A stretch of 64,000 nt of DNA, taken from contig NZ_MLBF01000013.1 in NCBI RefSeq assembly GCF_001936615.1, positions 41,975-105,974 on the forward strand. Direction: 5' to 3'. The translations under genes and the position numbers were made by a program. Position 1 is the first letter of the stretch, and every line of letters starts with the position of its first letter. A model generated the notes under the pieces. That model was not told the origin of the DNA. It saw only the letters and a program-made list of their open reading frames with translations, and did not search any database. Shown here piece after piece: positions 24,822 to 34,438 of the stretch. The stretch comes from Desulfosporosinus metallidurans. Its GTDB lineage: Bacteria > Bacillota > Desulfitobacteriia > Desulfitobacteriales > Desulfitobacteriaceae.

Positions 24822-26567
24822 CTAACATGTTTTGCCCCGTTCAGGCAAATTCGCCACGGCGTTGGTAACTACTTTGTTGACTGCAAAGTCCAAGCGGCTT
24901 AAGACCTCTTCAAGCGGAGGACGCAGCTCAACTTTCTCAAGTTTAATTTCCGGAGCCATAGCTAGATCTAAAACTTGAGTAAGCTCTTCAACCGGAATAA
25001 TCTCAATCTCACCGTTTAATTCCACAAAGCGTTCCTGCCAGTTTTCTTTAGGAATTAAAACTCGCTTGCACCCGGCCTGCTTGGCCGCTTCAATCTTGGC
25101 CGCAACACCACCCACAGGTTTAACCCGTCCACGGATGGAAAGCTCCCCTGTCATGGCAAGATAGTTATCGACCTTTTGCTGACGAATGGCAGAAATTGTT
25201 GCTGTCGCAATTGCAATTCCGGCAGAGGGTCCATCAAGAGGAACTCCACCAGGAAAGTTGACGTGAATATCAAAATTCCGAGGTTCAATCCCCATTTGCC
25301 GTCTCAAGACAGTCAGGACATTTTCGACTGAACTACGAGCCATGCTCTTGCGACGGATTTTCTTGCCATCGTTCCCTTGTTCCTCTTCCTCGACAATTCC
25401 TGTTACTAAGAGTACCCCTGTGCCCGGATCAACGGGAAGAGCGGTCACTTCCAACTCTAGCAGCATTCCCATATTGGGTCCGTAAACCGCAAGACCGTTG
25501 ACTACTCCAACACTGGCTTCAGCCGGCACCTTTCTATCCGGTCGAGGCGCATATTGCCCCGTTGTCACGACCCATTCCATAATTCCTACGTCAACCTCGT
25601 CTAACTGATCGGTCAAAGCGACACCAGCCGCTAATTGTACCATATTGACAGCTTCTCGGCCGTTGGAGGCAAATTGTTTGATGACATCAAGCGCAGCTGG
25701 GGTAAACGGCATTTCCATCTTGGCCGCAGCCACACGCGCGATTTCCGAAATTTCATCTGGGAGCAAACCTCGGAAATAGACCTCCATACACCGTGAACGA
25801 ATTGCCGGCGGGATTTGTTCCGGACTGCGTGTCGTCGCCCCGACAAGACGAAAATCTGCTGGAAGACCATTTTGAAAAATATCGTGAATATGTTGTGGAA
25901 TATTGGGATCTTCCGAGCTATAATAGGCACTTTCGAGAATCACTTTGCGATCCTCTAAGACTTTTAAAAGTTTGTTGATTTGAATCGGGTGGAGTTCTCC
26001 AATTTCATCGATAAATAAAATTCCCCCATGCGCTTTGGTGACCGCCCCTTGTTTGGGCTGCGGAATTCCTGCCAACCCCATGGCTCCAGCTCCTTGGTAA
26101 ATTGGATCATGCACCGAACCAATCAGTGGGTCAGCAATCCCCCGTTCATCAAAACGCGCTGTCGCTCCGTCGATTTCCGTAAAATGAGCGTTCTCTTTAA
26201 AGGGAGAAAGAGGATTGATCTTCGCTTCTTCTAGGATTAAGCGGGCTGCCGCTGTTTTGCCCACACCAGGACTGCCATAAATCAAGACATGTTGTGGGTT
26301 AGGGCCGCACAAAGCTGCTCGCAAGGCTTTAATTCCCTCTTTTTGCCCGATAATCTCAGCAAAATGAACCGGGCGAGTTCTTTCGGACAAAGGGGTAGTT
26401 AAGGCAATCTTGCGCATTTTTTGTAACTTTTCAAGTTCCTTCCTCGACTCTCGTTCAACTGATACTTTATTTCCCTGTTGCGACTTGAGCATCCCCCAAA
26501 AATAAAGTCCAATGACAACAGCAAAAACCAACTGAACGACCATAACTATTCCGTTGAGTCCATTCAT
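24822..26567 (-). CDS. lonB: sporulation-type Lon protease LonB
   Basis: 581 residues. The first roughly 25 residues are one membrane segment replacing the LonA N-domain. An AAA+ module (GSPGVGKTAAARL, ILFIDEIGEL) is followed by the Lon protease domain with Ser in PLDGPSAGIAIA and Lys in GGVAAKIEAAKQAG. LonB is made under forespore control in Bacillus and limits sigma-factor carry-over. GGGAGG precedes the ATG. It lies between clpX and lon as in other spore formers. Confidence 0.95.
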   Translation of the reverse strand: MNGLNGIVMVVQLVFAVVIGLYFWGMLKSQQGNKVSVERESRKELEKLQKMRKIALTTPLSERTRPVHFAEIIGQKEGIKALRAALCGPNPQHVLIYGSPGVGKTAAARLILEEAKINPLSPFKENAHFTEIDGATARFDERGIADPLIGSVHDPIYQGAGAMGLAGIPQPKQGAVTKAHGGILFIDEIGELHPIQINKLLKVLEDRKVILESAYYSSEDPNIPQHIHDIFQNGLPADFRLVGATTRSPEQIPPAIRSRCMEVYFRGLLPDEISEIARVAAAKMEMPFTPAALDVIKQFASNGREAVNMVQLAAGVALTDQLDEVDVGIMEWVVTTGQYAPRPDRKVPAEASVGVVNGLAVYGPNMGMLLELEVTALPVDPGTGVLLVTGIVEEEEQGNDGKKIRRKSMARSSVENVLTVLRRQMGIEPRNFDIHVNFPGGVPLDGPSAGIAIATATISAIRQQKVDNYLAMTGELSIRGRVKPVGGVAAKIEAAKQAGCKRVLIPKENWQERFVELNGEIEIIPVEELTQVLDLAMAPEIKLEKVELRPPLEEVLSRLDFAVNKVVTNAVANLPERGKTC

Positions 26568-26689
26568 GCACTCATTTCCTCCCTGTGGCTATCACTCTTG
26601 TGATAGTATTGCCACAACGTGAAAATTAAAACATCGACGGATAATATTACCCCATTAAAGACATTCTGATTTTTTGATCGACGGATAAA

Positions 26690-26726
26690 AAACACCGGAA
26701 TAGCATCAAAAGCTACTCCGGTGTTT
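26690..26726 (-). terminator. intrinsic terminator after clpX
   Basis: AAACACCGGA-TAGC / GCTA-TCCGGTGTTT stem. The minus-strand tail is TTTTTTAT. The sequence ATCGACGGATAA occurs twice just beyond it (about 26633 and 26677). Confidence 0.85.
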
Positions 26727-26784
26727 ATAAATCTTCAAGCAAAGTGAACTTTACCATATTCGATCCTCGGACTTCGGACCTCGC

Positions 26785-28050
26785 TTACGCGGATTCTTCC
26801 TTCTTGCCTTTTTTGACCTTATCAGCCATAACGAGAAGGGGCTCTTCTTTCTTCAAGACCACATCCTGGGTGATGACGCATTTCGTAACATCATTGCGTG
26901 AAGGCAAATCATACATCACGTTAAGCGTGAGCTCCTCCACAATGGCCCTCAAGCCCCGTGCCCCAGTATTCCGACGAATCGCTTCCGTCGCGATCGAAGA
27001 AAGTGCCGCGTCTTTGAACTCCAGGGTTACACCGTCAAGCTCCATCAGCTTTTGATATTGCTTAACTAGGGCATTCTTGGGTTCCGTCAGAATACGAACC
27101 AACGCCGCTTCATCCAACGCTTCAAGGGTTACAATTACAGGTAACCGTCCCACAAATTCGGGGATTAAGCCAAATTTCTGAAGGTCTGATGGTAGGATCT
27201 CTTTTAAAACTTCGCCAATTTTCATATCTTTTTTGTTTTGAATATTGGCGCCAAAGCCCATCGTCTTTTGACCTGACCGGTTTTGGATAATTTTTTCGAT
27301 CCCGTCAAAGGCCCCGCCGACAATAAAGAGGATATTGGTGGTATCCAACTGAATAAATTCCTGATGGGGATGCTTGCGGCCACCTTGAGGGGGTACACTG
27401 GCAACCGTACCTTCCAGAATCTTCAGCAAAGCCTGCTGAACCCCTTCTCCTGACACATCACGGGTAATGGAGGGATTTTCCGACTTACGGGCAATTTTAT
27501 CGATTTCATCGATATAAACAATACCCTTTTCCGCCTTTTCCACATCATAATCCGCGGCTTGAATCAATTTAAGGAGAATGTTCTCTACGTCTTCCCCAAC
27601 ATAACCTGCTTCTGTAAGTGAAGTGGCATCCGCAATAGCAAAGGGAACATTAAGAACTTTAGCAAGAGTTGAGGCCAGTAAAGTCTTTCCTGAACCCGTG
27701 GGTCCCAGCATAATGATGTTTGACTTTTGCAATTCGACATCATCAATTTTCATGCCCAGGTTAATCCGTTTGTAATGGTTGTAGACTGCCACCGAAAGGG
27801 CCTTTTTCGCTTGTTCTTGGCCGATGACGTATTGATCAATAATCGCCCGGATTTCTTTCGGTTTCAGAATATCCCCAATTTCCACACCCAAATCATCCGT
27901 CAGTTCTTCTTCAATAATCTCATTGCATAGCTCAATACATTCATCACAAATGTAAACGCCTGGACCAGCAACCAATTTCTTGACTTGCTCCTGAGTCTTA
28001 CCGCAGAATGAACATTTTAATTGATTTTTATCGTCGGTATACTTTGCCAT
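26785..28050 (-). CDS. clpX: ATP-dependent Clp protease ATP-binding subunit ClpX
   Basis: 421 residues. The N-terminal zinc-binding domain has Cys pairs in CSFCGKTQ and CDECIELC; the AAA+ module has [16 protein letters not shown] and VYIDEIDKI; the IGF-type loop for docking ClpP appears as TMGFGA. ClpX unfolds substrates for ClpP. The longest ORF adds 11 residues upstream, but GAGGTGAGAGG sits directly before the ATG at 28050. The gene follows tig after 42 bases, with no clpP between them, unlike the usual tig-clpP-clpX order. Confidence 0.96.
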   Translation of the reverse strand: MAKYTDDKNQLKCSFCGKTQEQVKKLVAGPGVYICDECIELCNEIIEEELTDDLGVEIGDILKPKEIRAIIDQYVIGQEQAKKALSVAVYNHYKRINLGMKIDDVELQKSNIIMLGPTGSGKTLLASTLAKVLNVPFAIADATSLTEAGYVGEDVENILLKLIQAADYDVEKAEKGIVYIDEIDKIARKSENPSITRDVSGEGVQQALLKILEGTVASVPPQGGRKHPHQEFIQLDTTNILFIVGGAFDGIEKIIQNRSGQKTMGFGANIQNKKDMKIGEVLKEILPSDLQKFGLIPEFVGRLPVIVTLEALDEAALVRILTEPKNALVKQYQKLMELDGVTLEFKDAALSSIATEAIRRNTGARGLRAIVEELTLNVMYDLPSRNDVTKCVITQDVVLKKEEPLLVMADKVKKGKKEESA

Positions 28051-28092
28051 CCTCTCACCTCTATACCTCAGAATTTCCCTCACGTCGTTGTC

Positions 28093-29376
28093 TTATGCGT
28101 TATGCTCTACTAAAAAGTTGACCGTCTTGTCGTTAATCAAGCTTTGTTTATAGAACCCGAATTCCCCGCGCGCCATGAGGGTTTGTTTGAGTGATTCAGC
28201 GTCTTGTTTATAACGCTCACCCAGTTTCTTGAACTCTTCGTTTACTTCGTCTTCCGTGACCTCAATTCCTTCTTCTTTGGCAATAGCTTCAATAACTAAA
28301 TCCATTTTGACGCCTTCTGCAGCTTGAGGACGTAATCGTTCCTGCATGGCTTCCTCTGAAGAACTGGTAAACTGATAATACTGTTCCATTGTTATTCCCT
28401 GTTGAGTAAAGTTACGACTTAAATCCTCTAACATGACTTTGACTCGTTCATTAACCATAGCTTCCGGGATTTCGACGCTAGCATTGTCGACTGCTTTAGA
28501 GATGATCGCCTTAACATAATCTTCTTTTACCCTTTGTTCGGCGCTCTTAATCAGTTTATTCCGCAAGTCATTTTTCAATTCATCAAGCGTCTCAAATTCA
28601 CTAACATCTTTGGCGAATTCGTCATCTAAAGGAGAAAGTTCTTGGCGTTGAATTTTTTTGATATCTGTTTTAAAAACAGCTTCTTTTCCAGCTAGCTCTG
28701 CACTATGATATTCATCCGGGAAGGTAACGTTGACATCAACATGTTGTCCAATTTCGGCTCCAATTAAGCCTTCTTCAAAGCCAGGAATAAAGGTTCCCGA
28801 GCCGATTACTAGTTCATAGTTCTCTGCTTTACCGCCAACAAAAGCTACCCCGTCCGCAAATCCTTCAAAGTCAATCGTGACAGTATCCTCATTTTCAACC
28901 TTGCCAGTTTCCAGGGTCGCAAGGCGGGCATGTTGTTGCTGCTTGTTTTTCAGTTCTTCCATCACTTCTTCGTCCGAAACCGTCGCTGCATCCTGTTCAA
29001 GATGAAGCCCTTTATACTCTCCTAGTTCAACCTCAGGCTTAACGATGACCTTTGCTTTGAAAATCAGGTCTTTTCCCTCTTCGATTTGAACCAAGTCCAC
29101 TTCAGGACGATCCACGGGCTCGATGCCGCTTTCTACAACTGCCTCAGCGTAAGCGGGTCCAATGATATGATCCAATGCTTCATCATATAGGGCTTCCTTC
29201 CCCACATGAAGTTCCACCATTCGCCGCGGCGCTTTACCTTTACGAAACCCTGGAACATTAACCTTCTTAGCCAAAACCTTTGCCGCTTGGTTCACCGCAC
29301 TAACAAACTTTTCGGATTCAACCGTCACTTCCAAAGCTACAACATTTTTTTCTATTTTTTCAACCGAGACTGACAA
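28093..29376 (-). CDS. tig: trigger factor (peptidyl-prolyl isomerase chaperone)
   Basis: 427 residues. The N-terminal ribosome-binding domain contains the signature GFRKGKAPRRMVE; the FKBP-type PPIase domain lies at about residues 155-245 (EDTVTIDFEGFADG...FIPGFEEGLIGA); a long helical C-terminal domain follows. It cradles nascent chains at the exit tunnel. The start is TTG with AAGGAGGAG nine bases upstream. It is the first gene of the tig-clpX-lonB run. Confidence 0.97.
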   Translation of the reverse strand: MSVSVEKIEKNVVALEVTVESEKFVSAVNQAAKVLAKKVNVPGFRKGKAPRRMVELHVGKEALYDEALDHIIGPAYAEAVVESGIEPVDRPEVDLVQIEEGKDLIFKAKVIVKPEVELGEYKGLHLEQDAATVSDEEVMEELKNKQQQHARLATLETGKVENEDTVTIDFEGFADGVAFVGGKAENYELVIGSGTFIPGFEEGLIGAEIGQHVDVNVTFPDEYHSAELAGKEAVFKTDIKKIQRQELSPLDDEFAKDVSEFETLDELKNDLRNKLIKSAEQRVKEDYVKAIISKAVDNASVEIPEAMVNERVKVMLEDLSRNFTQQGITMEQYYQFTSSSEEAMQERLRPQAAEGVKMDLVIEAIAKEEGIEVTEDEVNEEFKKLGERYKQDAESLKQTLMARGEFGFYKQSLINDKTVNFLVEHNA

Positions 29377-29534
29377 TATATTTCTCCTCCTTAAATAACG
29401 ATTTGCTCTATGTGCAAGGCAGCTGCGGAAACTTCAATAGTCTTGCCGATTTATCAAGACTACAAACCCCAGCTTAAGCCAACTACATTAAAGAAATTCC
29501 TTGCAATTTCGTCCTAAAAACCTTAAATCTGCCT

Positions 29535-29562
29535 AAAGGGGGAACATTTCGTTCCCCCTTTT
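29535..29562. terminator. hairpin between tig and the deacetylase gene
   Basis: AAAGGGGGAAC / GTTCCCCCTTT, an 11-bp stem with a 5-base loop. It is followed by TTATTAG on the plus side and TTTAG on the minus side. It probably terminates the deacetylase operon coming from the right. Confidence 0.7.
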
Positions 29563-29675
29563 ATTAGTCAATGTCTCATTGACAACCTATAAGGGTCAAA
29601 TCCAGCAAATTTACTAGCCAATTATACCAGACTTGCTCAAGGTAATCAAATAACAAATCACCTTATGGTCCCTTT

Positions 29676-30920
29676 CTACTCCCTATTCCCTAAAAGTTTC
29701 TCCCGCCTAATCCACACCAACCTCGTCTTATTCCCAAGTCGGCCATTTTCACGCTCTTTCCCCGCAGGATGGTATACCCGCATCACCATTTTCTGCAGCC
29801 AAGCAACCCCTCGACTTTTCCATGTGTCCGGTAAATCCTGAATGGAAAACCCAAATCCTTTAACCCCTCGATACAGTAACGTCTGAGCCACAAAGACCTT
29901 AATATTATCATACGTCGGATCTTCCGCAATATATCGGACCAAACCCGGCAACGATTCACGGGATTGGCGCAAGACCTTGAGCGCCGTTTTCTGCATATCC
30001 TGACCTTTTGCTTGAAGCCGAATATTATCTAAATGAATCTCCGCCACAGAATCTCCCTTTGTAGCCATCAGCATTCCATCCTCAGCAAAGAGATCGGGAC
30101 CTTCATATCTGGTTTTTTCTAAGCGAAAAATATTCGTCGCGTCAACTCGCTCGACGTGGTGTTTCCTGGCGTAGTAATGCTCCCACATTTCCCAGACTCG
30201 AAACACCAAGCGTTTCTCAAGCGGCCAATCGGGGAATTCCAAAGGAACTATGGGGAGCTTCCGTTCCTTAACGATTCGTTCACATAACTGTTCTAAGGCC
30301 AAAATAGTATTTTCCTGAGCCCCCTGTTCCCCACCACTGTCATGCATGACGACAATCGTTCCTTCATCTGTTCTTTTTAGAATGCGCTCTGTGATTTCTT
30401 CTGGTGTACGCCGCACCTCCCAGTCATGCCCTTCGGCGTTCCATAGTACAGCTCGCATCTTATTTTGCTTATGCCACCACCATGTCGTGAGGTTAAAGGT
30501 ACCCCAAGGAGGGCGCAACCATGTTATTTTACTTCCAGTGAGAATTTCCAAACAACGCACACTTTCCGTCCATTCTTTTATCGTCCGCCCTGGAGAAGCA
30601 AACCAAGCATACCGATGATTAAACGAGTGAACCCCGATCTGATGTCCCTCCTCTTGTATCCGTTGAATCAGCTCCGGATACCTTTTTGCCTTTTCCGCAA
30701 CCACAAAAAAGGTAGCCTTAACTTGATGTCTTTTCAAAATCTCAAGAATACGCGGGGTAAAATCCGGATCAGGCCCGTCATCAAATGTTAGGGCAACGCC
30801 CGGGCTGTATTGACGTTTCCAACTCCCGATCCCCAAACGGTGTAAAAATAAATCAGGAATGACTGTATAGACAGCCACTCCTCCCAGAATGCAACTTAAC
30901 AGCACATATCCCCAACCCAT
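29676..30920 (-). CDS. polysaccharide deacetylase with YkoP-like C-terminal domain
   Basis: 414 residues. After one N-terminal membrane segment comes a NodB/CE4 deacetylase domain: ALTFDDGPDPDFTPRIL (metal Asp and base), HQIGVHSFNH (metal His), LRPPWG and IVVMHDSGG. From about residue 215 a second domain resembles YkoP of Bacillus (EKRLVFRVWEMWEHYY...). An upstream in-frame ATG would overlap the previous gene, but GAGGAG lies between the two, favouring 30920. The neighbouring glycosyltransferase suggests cell-envelope glycan or glycolipid work. Confidence 0.82.
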   Translation of the reverse strand: MGWGYVLLSCILGGVAVYTVIPDLFLHRLGIGSWKRQYSPGVALTFDDGPDPDFTPRILEILKRHQVKATFFVVAEKAKRYPELIQRIQEEGHQIGVHSFNHRYAWFASPGRTIKEWTESVRCLEILTGSKITWLRPPWGTFNLTTWWWHKQNKMRAVLWNAEGHDWEVRRTPEEITERILKRTDEGTIVVMHDSGGEQGAQENTILALEQLCERIVKERKLPIVPLEFPDWPLEKRLVFRVWEMWEHYYARKHHVERVDATNIFRLEKTRYEGPDLFAEDGMLMATKGDSVAEIHLDNIRLQAKGQDMQKTALKVLRQSRESLPGLVRYIAEDPTYDNIKVFVAQTLLYRGVKGFGFSIQDLPDTWKSRGVAWLQKMVMRVYHPAGKERENGRLGNKTRLVWIRREKLLGNRE

Positions 30921-30937
30921 ACTTGTTCTCCTCTGCA

Positions 30938-32089
30938 TCACCCGATCTTTTGTGTGTTCTGACGATTTTCCAGAAGTTCCAACATACTGTTAACAGCGTG
31001 CTCCGCCGTCCGACCCGGCACTGCTTTCGCGGCTGCCCGGCGCATCCTTTCCAAGTCCCTCGGATTTTTCAGCAGATCGAAGATAACCTTTTCCAATCCG
31101 TCTTCATCCTTAGCAACCCGCCCTGCTCCAATCCCGTCCAGATAGATGGCATTTTCCTCTTCCTGTCCAGGTATCGGCCTGAAAATAACCATAGGCACCC
31201 GTTTTGTCAGAGCTTCAGAAACCGTTAAGCCGCCTGATTTCGTAATAATAATATCCGAAACGCTCATCAACTCTTCGACATTTCTAACAAATCCAAAACG
31301 TGCAACCGGATTTTGCCCTTCTTCAATTATGGAATCGAGCGATTTGTACAGTTTCTCGTCTTGTCCACAAACAATAATACTTTGCACTGGATATGTAGCA
31401 TCCGCCAAGATTTTGCAGACTGCTCTTGCCCCGCCCAGGACACCATAAGCTCCACCCATCACTAGAACCGTCGGGCGATCAAGATCTAAATTCAGCTGCC
31501 TTAATAGTTCAGTCCGATCATATTCCAAGTCGAATTTCGGGCTCACGGGAATCCCCGTAATCCGAATCGAGCGTGAATCAATCCCTCGAGCCACTAGCCC
31601 TTTGCTGACACCCTCACAACCTACAATATAAAGGTCAACCCCAGGATGAATCCACTGACTGTGAACAGCATAATCGGTCACTACAGTAACCAAAGGGACA
31701 TTCAAAACTCCCTTTAACCTCTGTTGAGCCAAGACCCCAGCCACTGTGGGATAGGTACAAATCACGAGATCTGGTTGTAATGCCTGAATCAATTTCACAA
31801 ATTCCCGTCGCCCCAAACCATTCAAGAAACGTTGGAATACAGAATCTGGGGGAATCTTCGATGTGCGGTAGTAAAATTTACCCCATAATTTCGGTGTATG
31901 CTTGATAAGCTCAATGTAGGTGTTCTTGATCACAGAGTTGAAGGTCTTACTTAGAAATGCCCCAAAATCCAAATGCGTAATTTTAACATCCGGGTCCTTA
32001 GCACGCAACGCTTCAATAATTGCGTCTGCCGCGCGCACATGTCCCGCACCAAACGTCGCTGAAAAAATCAGCACACTTAATTGTTCCAC
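30938..32089 (-). CDS. MGDG-synthase-family glycosyltransferase (UgtP/YkoN-like)
   Basis: 383 residues. The N-terminal MGDG-synthase domain begins IFSATFGAGHVRAADAI and includes a THLDFG segment. The C-terminal GT-B UDP-sugar domain contains VLVMGGAYGVLGG, SDIIITKSGGLTVSEAL and PGQEEENAIYL, matching the GT28 nucleotide-sugar site. Such enzymes transfer glucose or galactose to diacylglycerol, but the acceptor is not certain. The start is GTG after GGGAGGG. It is followed within 20 bases by the deacetylase gene. Confidence 0.88.
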   Translation of the reverse strand: MEQLSVLIFSATFGAGHVRAADAIIEALRAKDPDVKITHLDFGAFLSKTFNSVIKNTYIELIKHTPKLWGKFYYRTSKIPPDSVFQRFLNGLGRREFVKLIQALQPDLVICTYPTVAGVLAQQRLKGVLNVPLVTVVTDYAVHSQWIHPGVDLYIVGCEGVSKGLVARGIDSRSIRITGIPVSPKFDLEYDRTELLRQLNLDLDRPTVLVMGGAYGVLGGARAVCKILADATYPVQSIIVCGQDEKLYKSLDSIIEEGQNPVARFGFVRNVEELMSVSDIIITKSGGLTVSEALTKRVPMVIFRPIPGQEEENAIYLDGIGAGRVAKDEDGLEKVIFDLLKNPRDLERMRRAAAKAVPGRTAEHAVNSMLELLENRQNTQKIG

Positions 32090-32378
32090 TATGTACCCTC
32101 CCTGTATTAAAGTCCTACCCTTTCAATAAAAAAGAGTGAATTATTCAAATTCAATTGCTACGCTTTCCACAATTTTGCACCGCCATACGGTTCATAATCC
32201 TCTTTGCTAATCTTTTTACTGACTATTATAGCGTGAATTCTCCAAATCACCAAATTATGGGGGAACAAGAATAGAGTTTCCCCGAAAAAACATCACACGC
32301 TTAGGCGGATAACTCCTAAAATTCGGGGTAAGATAACCTTCAAAAATGCAACCAGTATTTATGAGAAAGGAGAACGAA

Positions 32379-33068
32379 ATGATCATTGTTGTAATCAGGA
32401 CTCTTATTCTATACACGTTGGTCATCGTCGCCCTTCGTCTGATGGGGAAACGAGAAATTGGTCAATTGCAACCTTTTGAGCTCGTCGTTATTCTCATGAT
32501 TTCCGACCTTGCTGCCGTACCCAGCGAGAATGTCGGCATTCCACTTCTCAGCGGCATCATTCCCATCCTAGTTCTCCTCTCAGCGAGCCTAACCTTAGCT
32601 TGGATTTCCTTAAAAAGCGAAAAGGCTAGAGATATTATTTGCGGCAAGCCGAGTATCCTGATCGAACGAGGACAAATTATTGAAGAGGAAATGAAGAAAA
32701 ACTGTTATAACCTCACCGATCTGCTAGAAGAACTTCGCCTCAAGAACGTCCCAAACATTGCTGATGTCGAATTTGCTATTCTGGAAAACAACGGACAATT
32801 GAGCGTTATTCCCAAAGCACATAAAAGACCCACCATTCCTGAAGACTTTCATATCATGCCCCAGTTCGAGGGGCTACCCCTCACGATTATCATGGACGGT
32901 AAACTCAATAGTAAGACCCTTGAAAAATCCAACAAGACCTTGAATTGGCTTAAAGATGAACTAAAGAAACAGGGTACTAAGATTGAAGATGTCCTCTTAG
33001 CGAGCCTCGATTCTTCAGGCACGCTTTACGTACAGGCTAAGCTCGAAAAAAAACCACAGCTAAAGTGA
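32379..33068 (+). CDS. DUF421/YetF-family membrane protein
   Basis: 229 residues. Three N-terminal membrane helices include RTLILYTLVIVALRLMGKREIGQLQPFELVVILMIS, whose GKREIGQL...FELV is the family signature. Two cytoplasmic alpha/beta repeats follow (GKPSILIERGQI, and a repeat near DGKLNSKTLEKS). Related proteins YetF/YrbG/YkjA affect spore germination and heat resistance in Bacillus. An upstream ATG exists, but AAAGGAG points to 32379. It forms an operon with the next gene. Confidence 0.88.
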   Translation: MIIVVIRTLILYTLVIVALRLMGKREIGQLQPFELVVILMISDLAAVPSENVGIPLLSGIIPILVLLSASLTLAWISLKSEKARDIICGKPSILIERGQIIEEEMKKNCYNLTDLLEELRLKNVPNIADVEFAILENNGQLSVIPKAHKRPTIPEDFHIMPQFEGLPLTIIMDGKLNSKTLEKSNKTLNWLKDELKKQGTKIEDVLLASLDSSGTLYVQAKLEKKPQLK

Positions 33069-33079
33069 GGTGAAATCCG

Positions 33080-33460
33080 TTGCGCACCCTTACAACTATT
33101 TTTGTCATCGTCTTCTTATTGGCAGGAGGCTCTTTCATTTCCCATGGCTATATACAGACAACGACTCATGCGTTGGTAACCCAACTTGAAACAGTCGAGC
33201 ACTCAATCTCCACCCAAAACTGGAAGGTCGCTCAAACGGAATTAAACACTACCCATCGACGCTGGGATATAAATAAAACCTTGTGGACCATTCTCCTCCA
33301 CCATCAAGAGATCGACACCATCGACCTCAGCATGGAGCGCTTGGAAAAATACATGGCTACCCAAGACAGTCCACTCTCGCTAGGGGAAGTATCGACCTTG
33401 AAACTTCTCTTTGCCCATATTGCCGATTCAGACCAGCTTAATTTGAAAAATATCTTGTAG
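33080..33460 (+). CDS. DUF4363-family protein
   Basis: 126 residues with one N-terminal membrane or signal segment (TTIFVIVFLLAGGSFISHGYI) and a helical extracytoplasmic part. DUF4363 proteins are regularly encoded directly after DUF421 proteins, as here (11-base gap). The start is TTG, and the ribosome site GAGGTGAAA overlaps the stop of the DUF421 gene. Function is unknown, presumably joint with DUF421. Confidence 0.82.
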   Translation: MRTLTTIFVIVFLLAGGSFISHGYIQTTTHALVTQLETVEHSISTQNWKVAQTELNTTHRRWDINKTLWTILLHHQEIDTIDLSMERLEKYMATQDSPLSLGEVSTLKLLFAHIADSDQLNLKNIL

Positions 33461-33524
33461 GCTTTTCAAATCCATGGCTTCGGTTTATGATTTGATTAGA
33501 AAATGAAATTGCTAAACCACGGGC

Positions 33525-33553
33525 TTGTCTTATGATCGAATCTATGTTACAAT
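33525..33553 (+). promoter_or_regulatory. promoter of tRNA-Leu
   Basis: TTGTCT (33525-33530), a 17-base spacer and TACAAT (33548-33553), with a TG extended -10. Two small hairpins with TTCCA/TGGAA arms lie in the leader before the tRNA. Confidence 0.65.
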
Positions 33554-33632
33554 TCTCTTCGACACAGCGGTTCCAATACAATGGAAAACAACGGTTCCAG
33601 TGTTGGAAAGAGGAATTCTAAGCGATATTTTT

Positions 33633-33715
33633 GCGGGAGTGGCGGAACTGGCAGACGCACTGGATTTAGGTTCCAGCGGGTAACCGTGCAGGTTCAAGTC
33701 CTGTCTCCCGCACCA
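33633..33715 (+). tRNA. tRNA-Leu (UAG anticodon)
   Basis: 83 bases including encoded CCA. Acceptor GCGGGAG / CTCCCGC; anticodon arm CTGGA-TTTAGGT-TCCAG gives anticodon TAG; a long variable arm and the GGTTCAAGTCC T-arm fit a class II leucine tRNA. Confidence 0.96.
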
Positions 33716-33720
33716 ATTAT

Positions 33721-33757
33721 AAAGGTAGTTCAACTTGTAAAAGGTTGAACTACCTTT
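33721..33757 (+). terminator. terminator of tRNA-Leu
   Basis: AAAGGTAGTTCAAC / GTTGAACTACCTTT stem followed by a T-rich tail, five bases after the tRNA CCA. Confidence 0.9.
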
Positions 33758-33806
33758 AATATTTTTACACGCATTGAATTTGTAAACCTATTTTAGTCCG
33801 AAAAAA

Positions 33807-33836
33807 ATCTCGCTAACCTTTGGTTAAACGAGATCT
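33807..33836 (-). terminator. terminator of tRNA-Gln
   Basis: On the minus strand ATCTCG-TTAACC / GGTTA-CGAGAT, then seven T. It lies 30 bases beyond the tRNA. Confidence 0.85.
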
Positions 33837-33866
33837 TCTGACGATCGTTGTTATTTCATGAATTGA

Positions 33867-33941
33867 TGGCTGGGGTGGCTGGATTCGAACCAACGAATGC
33901 CAGAGTCAAAGTCTGGTGCCTTACCGCTTGGCGACACCCCA
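33867..33941 (-). tRNA. tRNA-Gln (UUG anticodon)
   Basis: 75 bases including encoded CCA. Acceptor TGGGGTG / CACCCCA with discriminator G; anticodon loop CTTTGAC gives TTG; D-loop and GGTTCGAATCC T-arm are normal. Confidence 0.96.
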
Positions 33942-34043
33942 ATGCAATTACTACTATAACTGTATTGTACCACCTAGTTAATATAACCACAAAACATTTT
34001 TTTATTTACCCTCAACCAGATTTCTGTTTGGAGAAGAAAGCCC

Positions 34044-34349
34044 TTAACTCATGCTTTGCATTAGCCAAAAATACTCGAACAGTAAAATCAACAGGTTAAT
34101 TGCCACCAAAGTCAATAAATTTTTCAACCAATCCTTAGGGTATTTCCAGTAATAAAACAGCACGTTAAAAGCGACAAGAAAAATCGAGCAAATTAGCCAA
34201 CGCCAATAAAGTCCCGCATCCTGTGAAAATAAATGGATAAACCACAAAATAGGCAAGTACAAAAAGACGCTCATAAATGTAATCATGCTATATCCAATCA
34301 TGCGGCGCATGTCATTCGCATCTGGCTTGGCTTTGCCCACAGTCATCAT
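34044..34349 (-). CDS. small membrane protein, three hydrophobic helices
   Basis: 101 residues. A polar N-terminus of about 18 residues is followed by three hydrophobic helices (about 22-42, 52-70 and 78-96) rich in aromatic residues. I do not recognise the family. The ribosome site is only a weak GGGGA. It lies between tRNA-Gln and another small membrane gene on the same strand. Confidence 0.6.
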   Translation of the reverse strand: MMTVGKAKPDANDMRRMIGYSMITFMSVFLYLPILWFIHLFSQDAGLYWRWLICSIFLVAFNVLFYYWKYPKDWLKNLLTLVAINLLILLFEYFWLMQSMS

Positions 34350-34438
34350 CCCCAGTCAGATTCTTTATACTTAATTATAGCATGCTTTATCCTTTAGGGA
34401 GTACTCCCTTCTTTCATTTAGATTTCAGAATTGTTATA

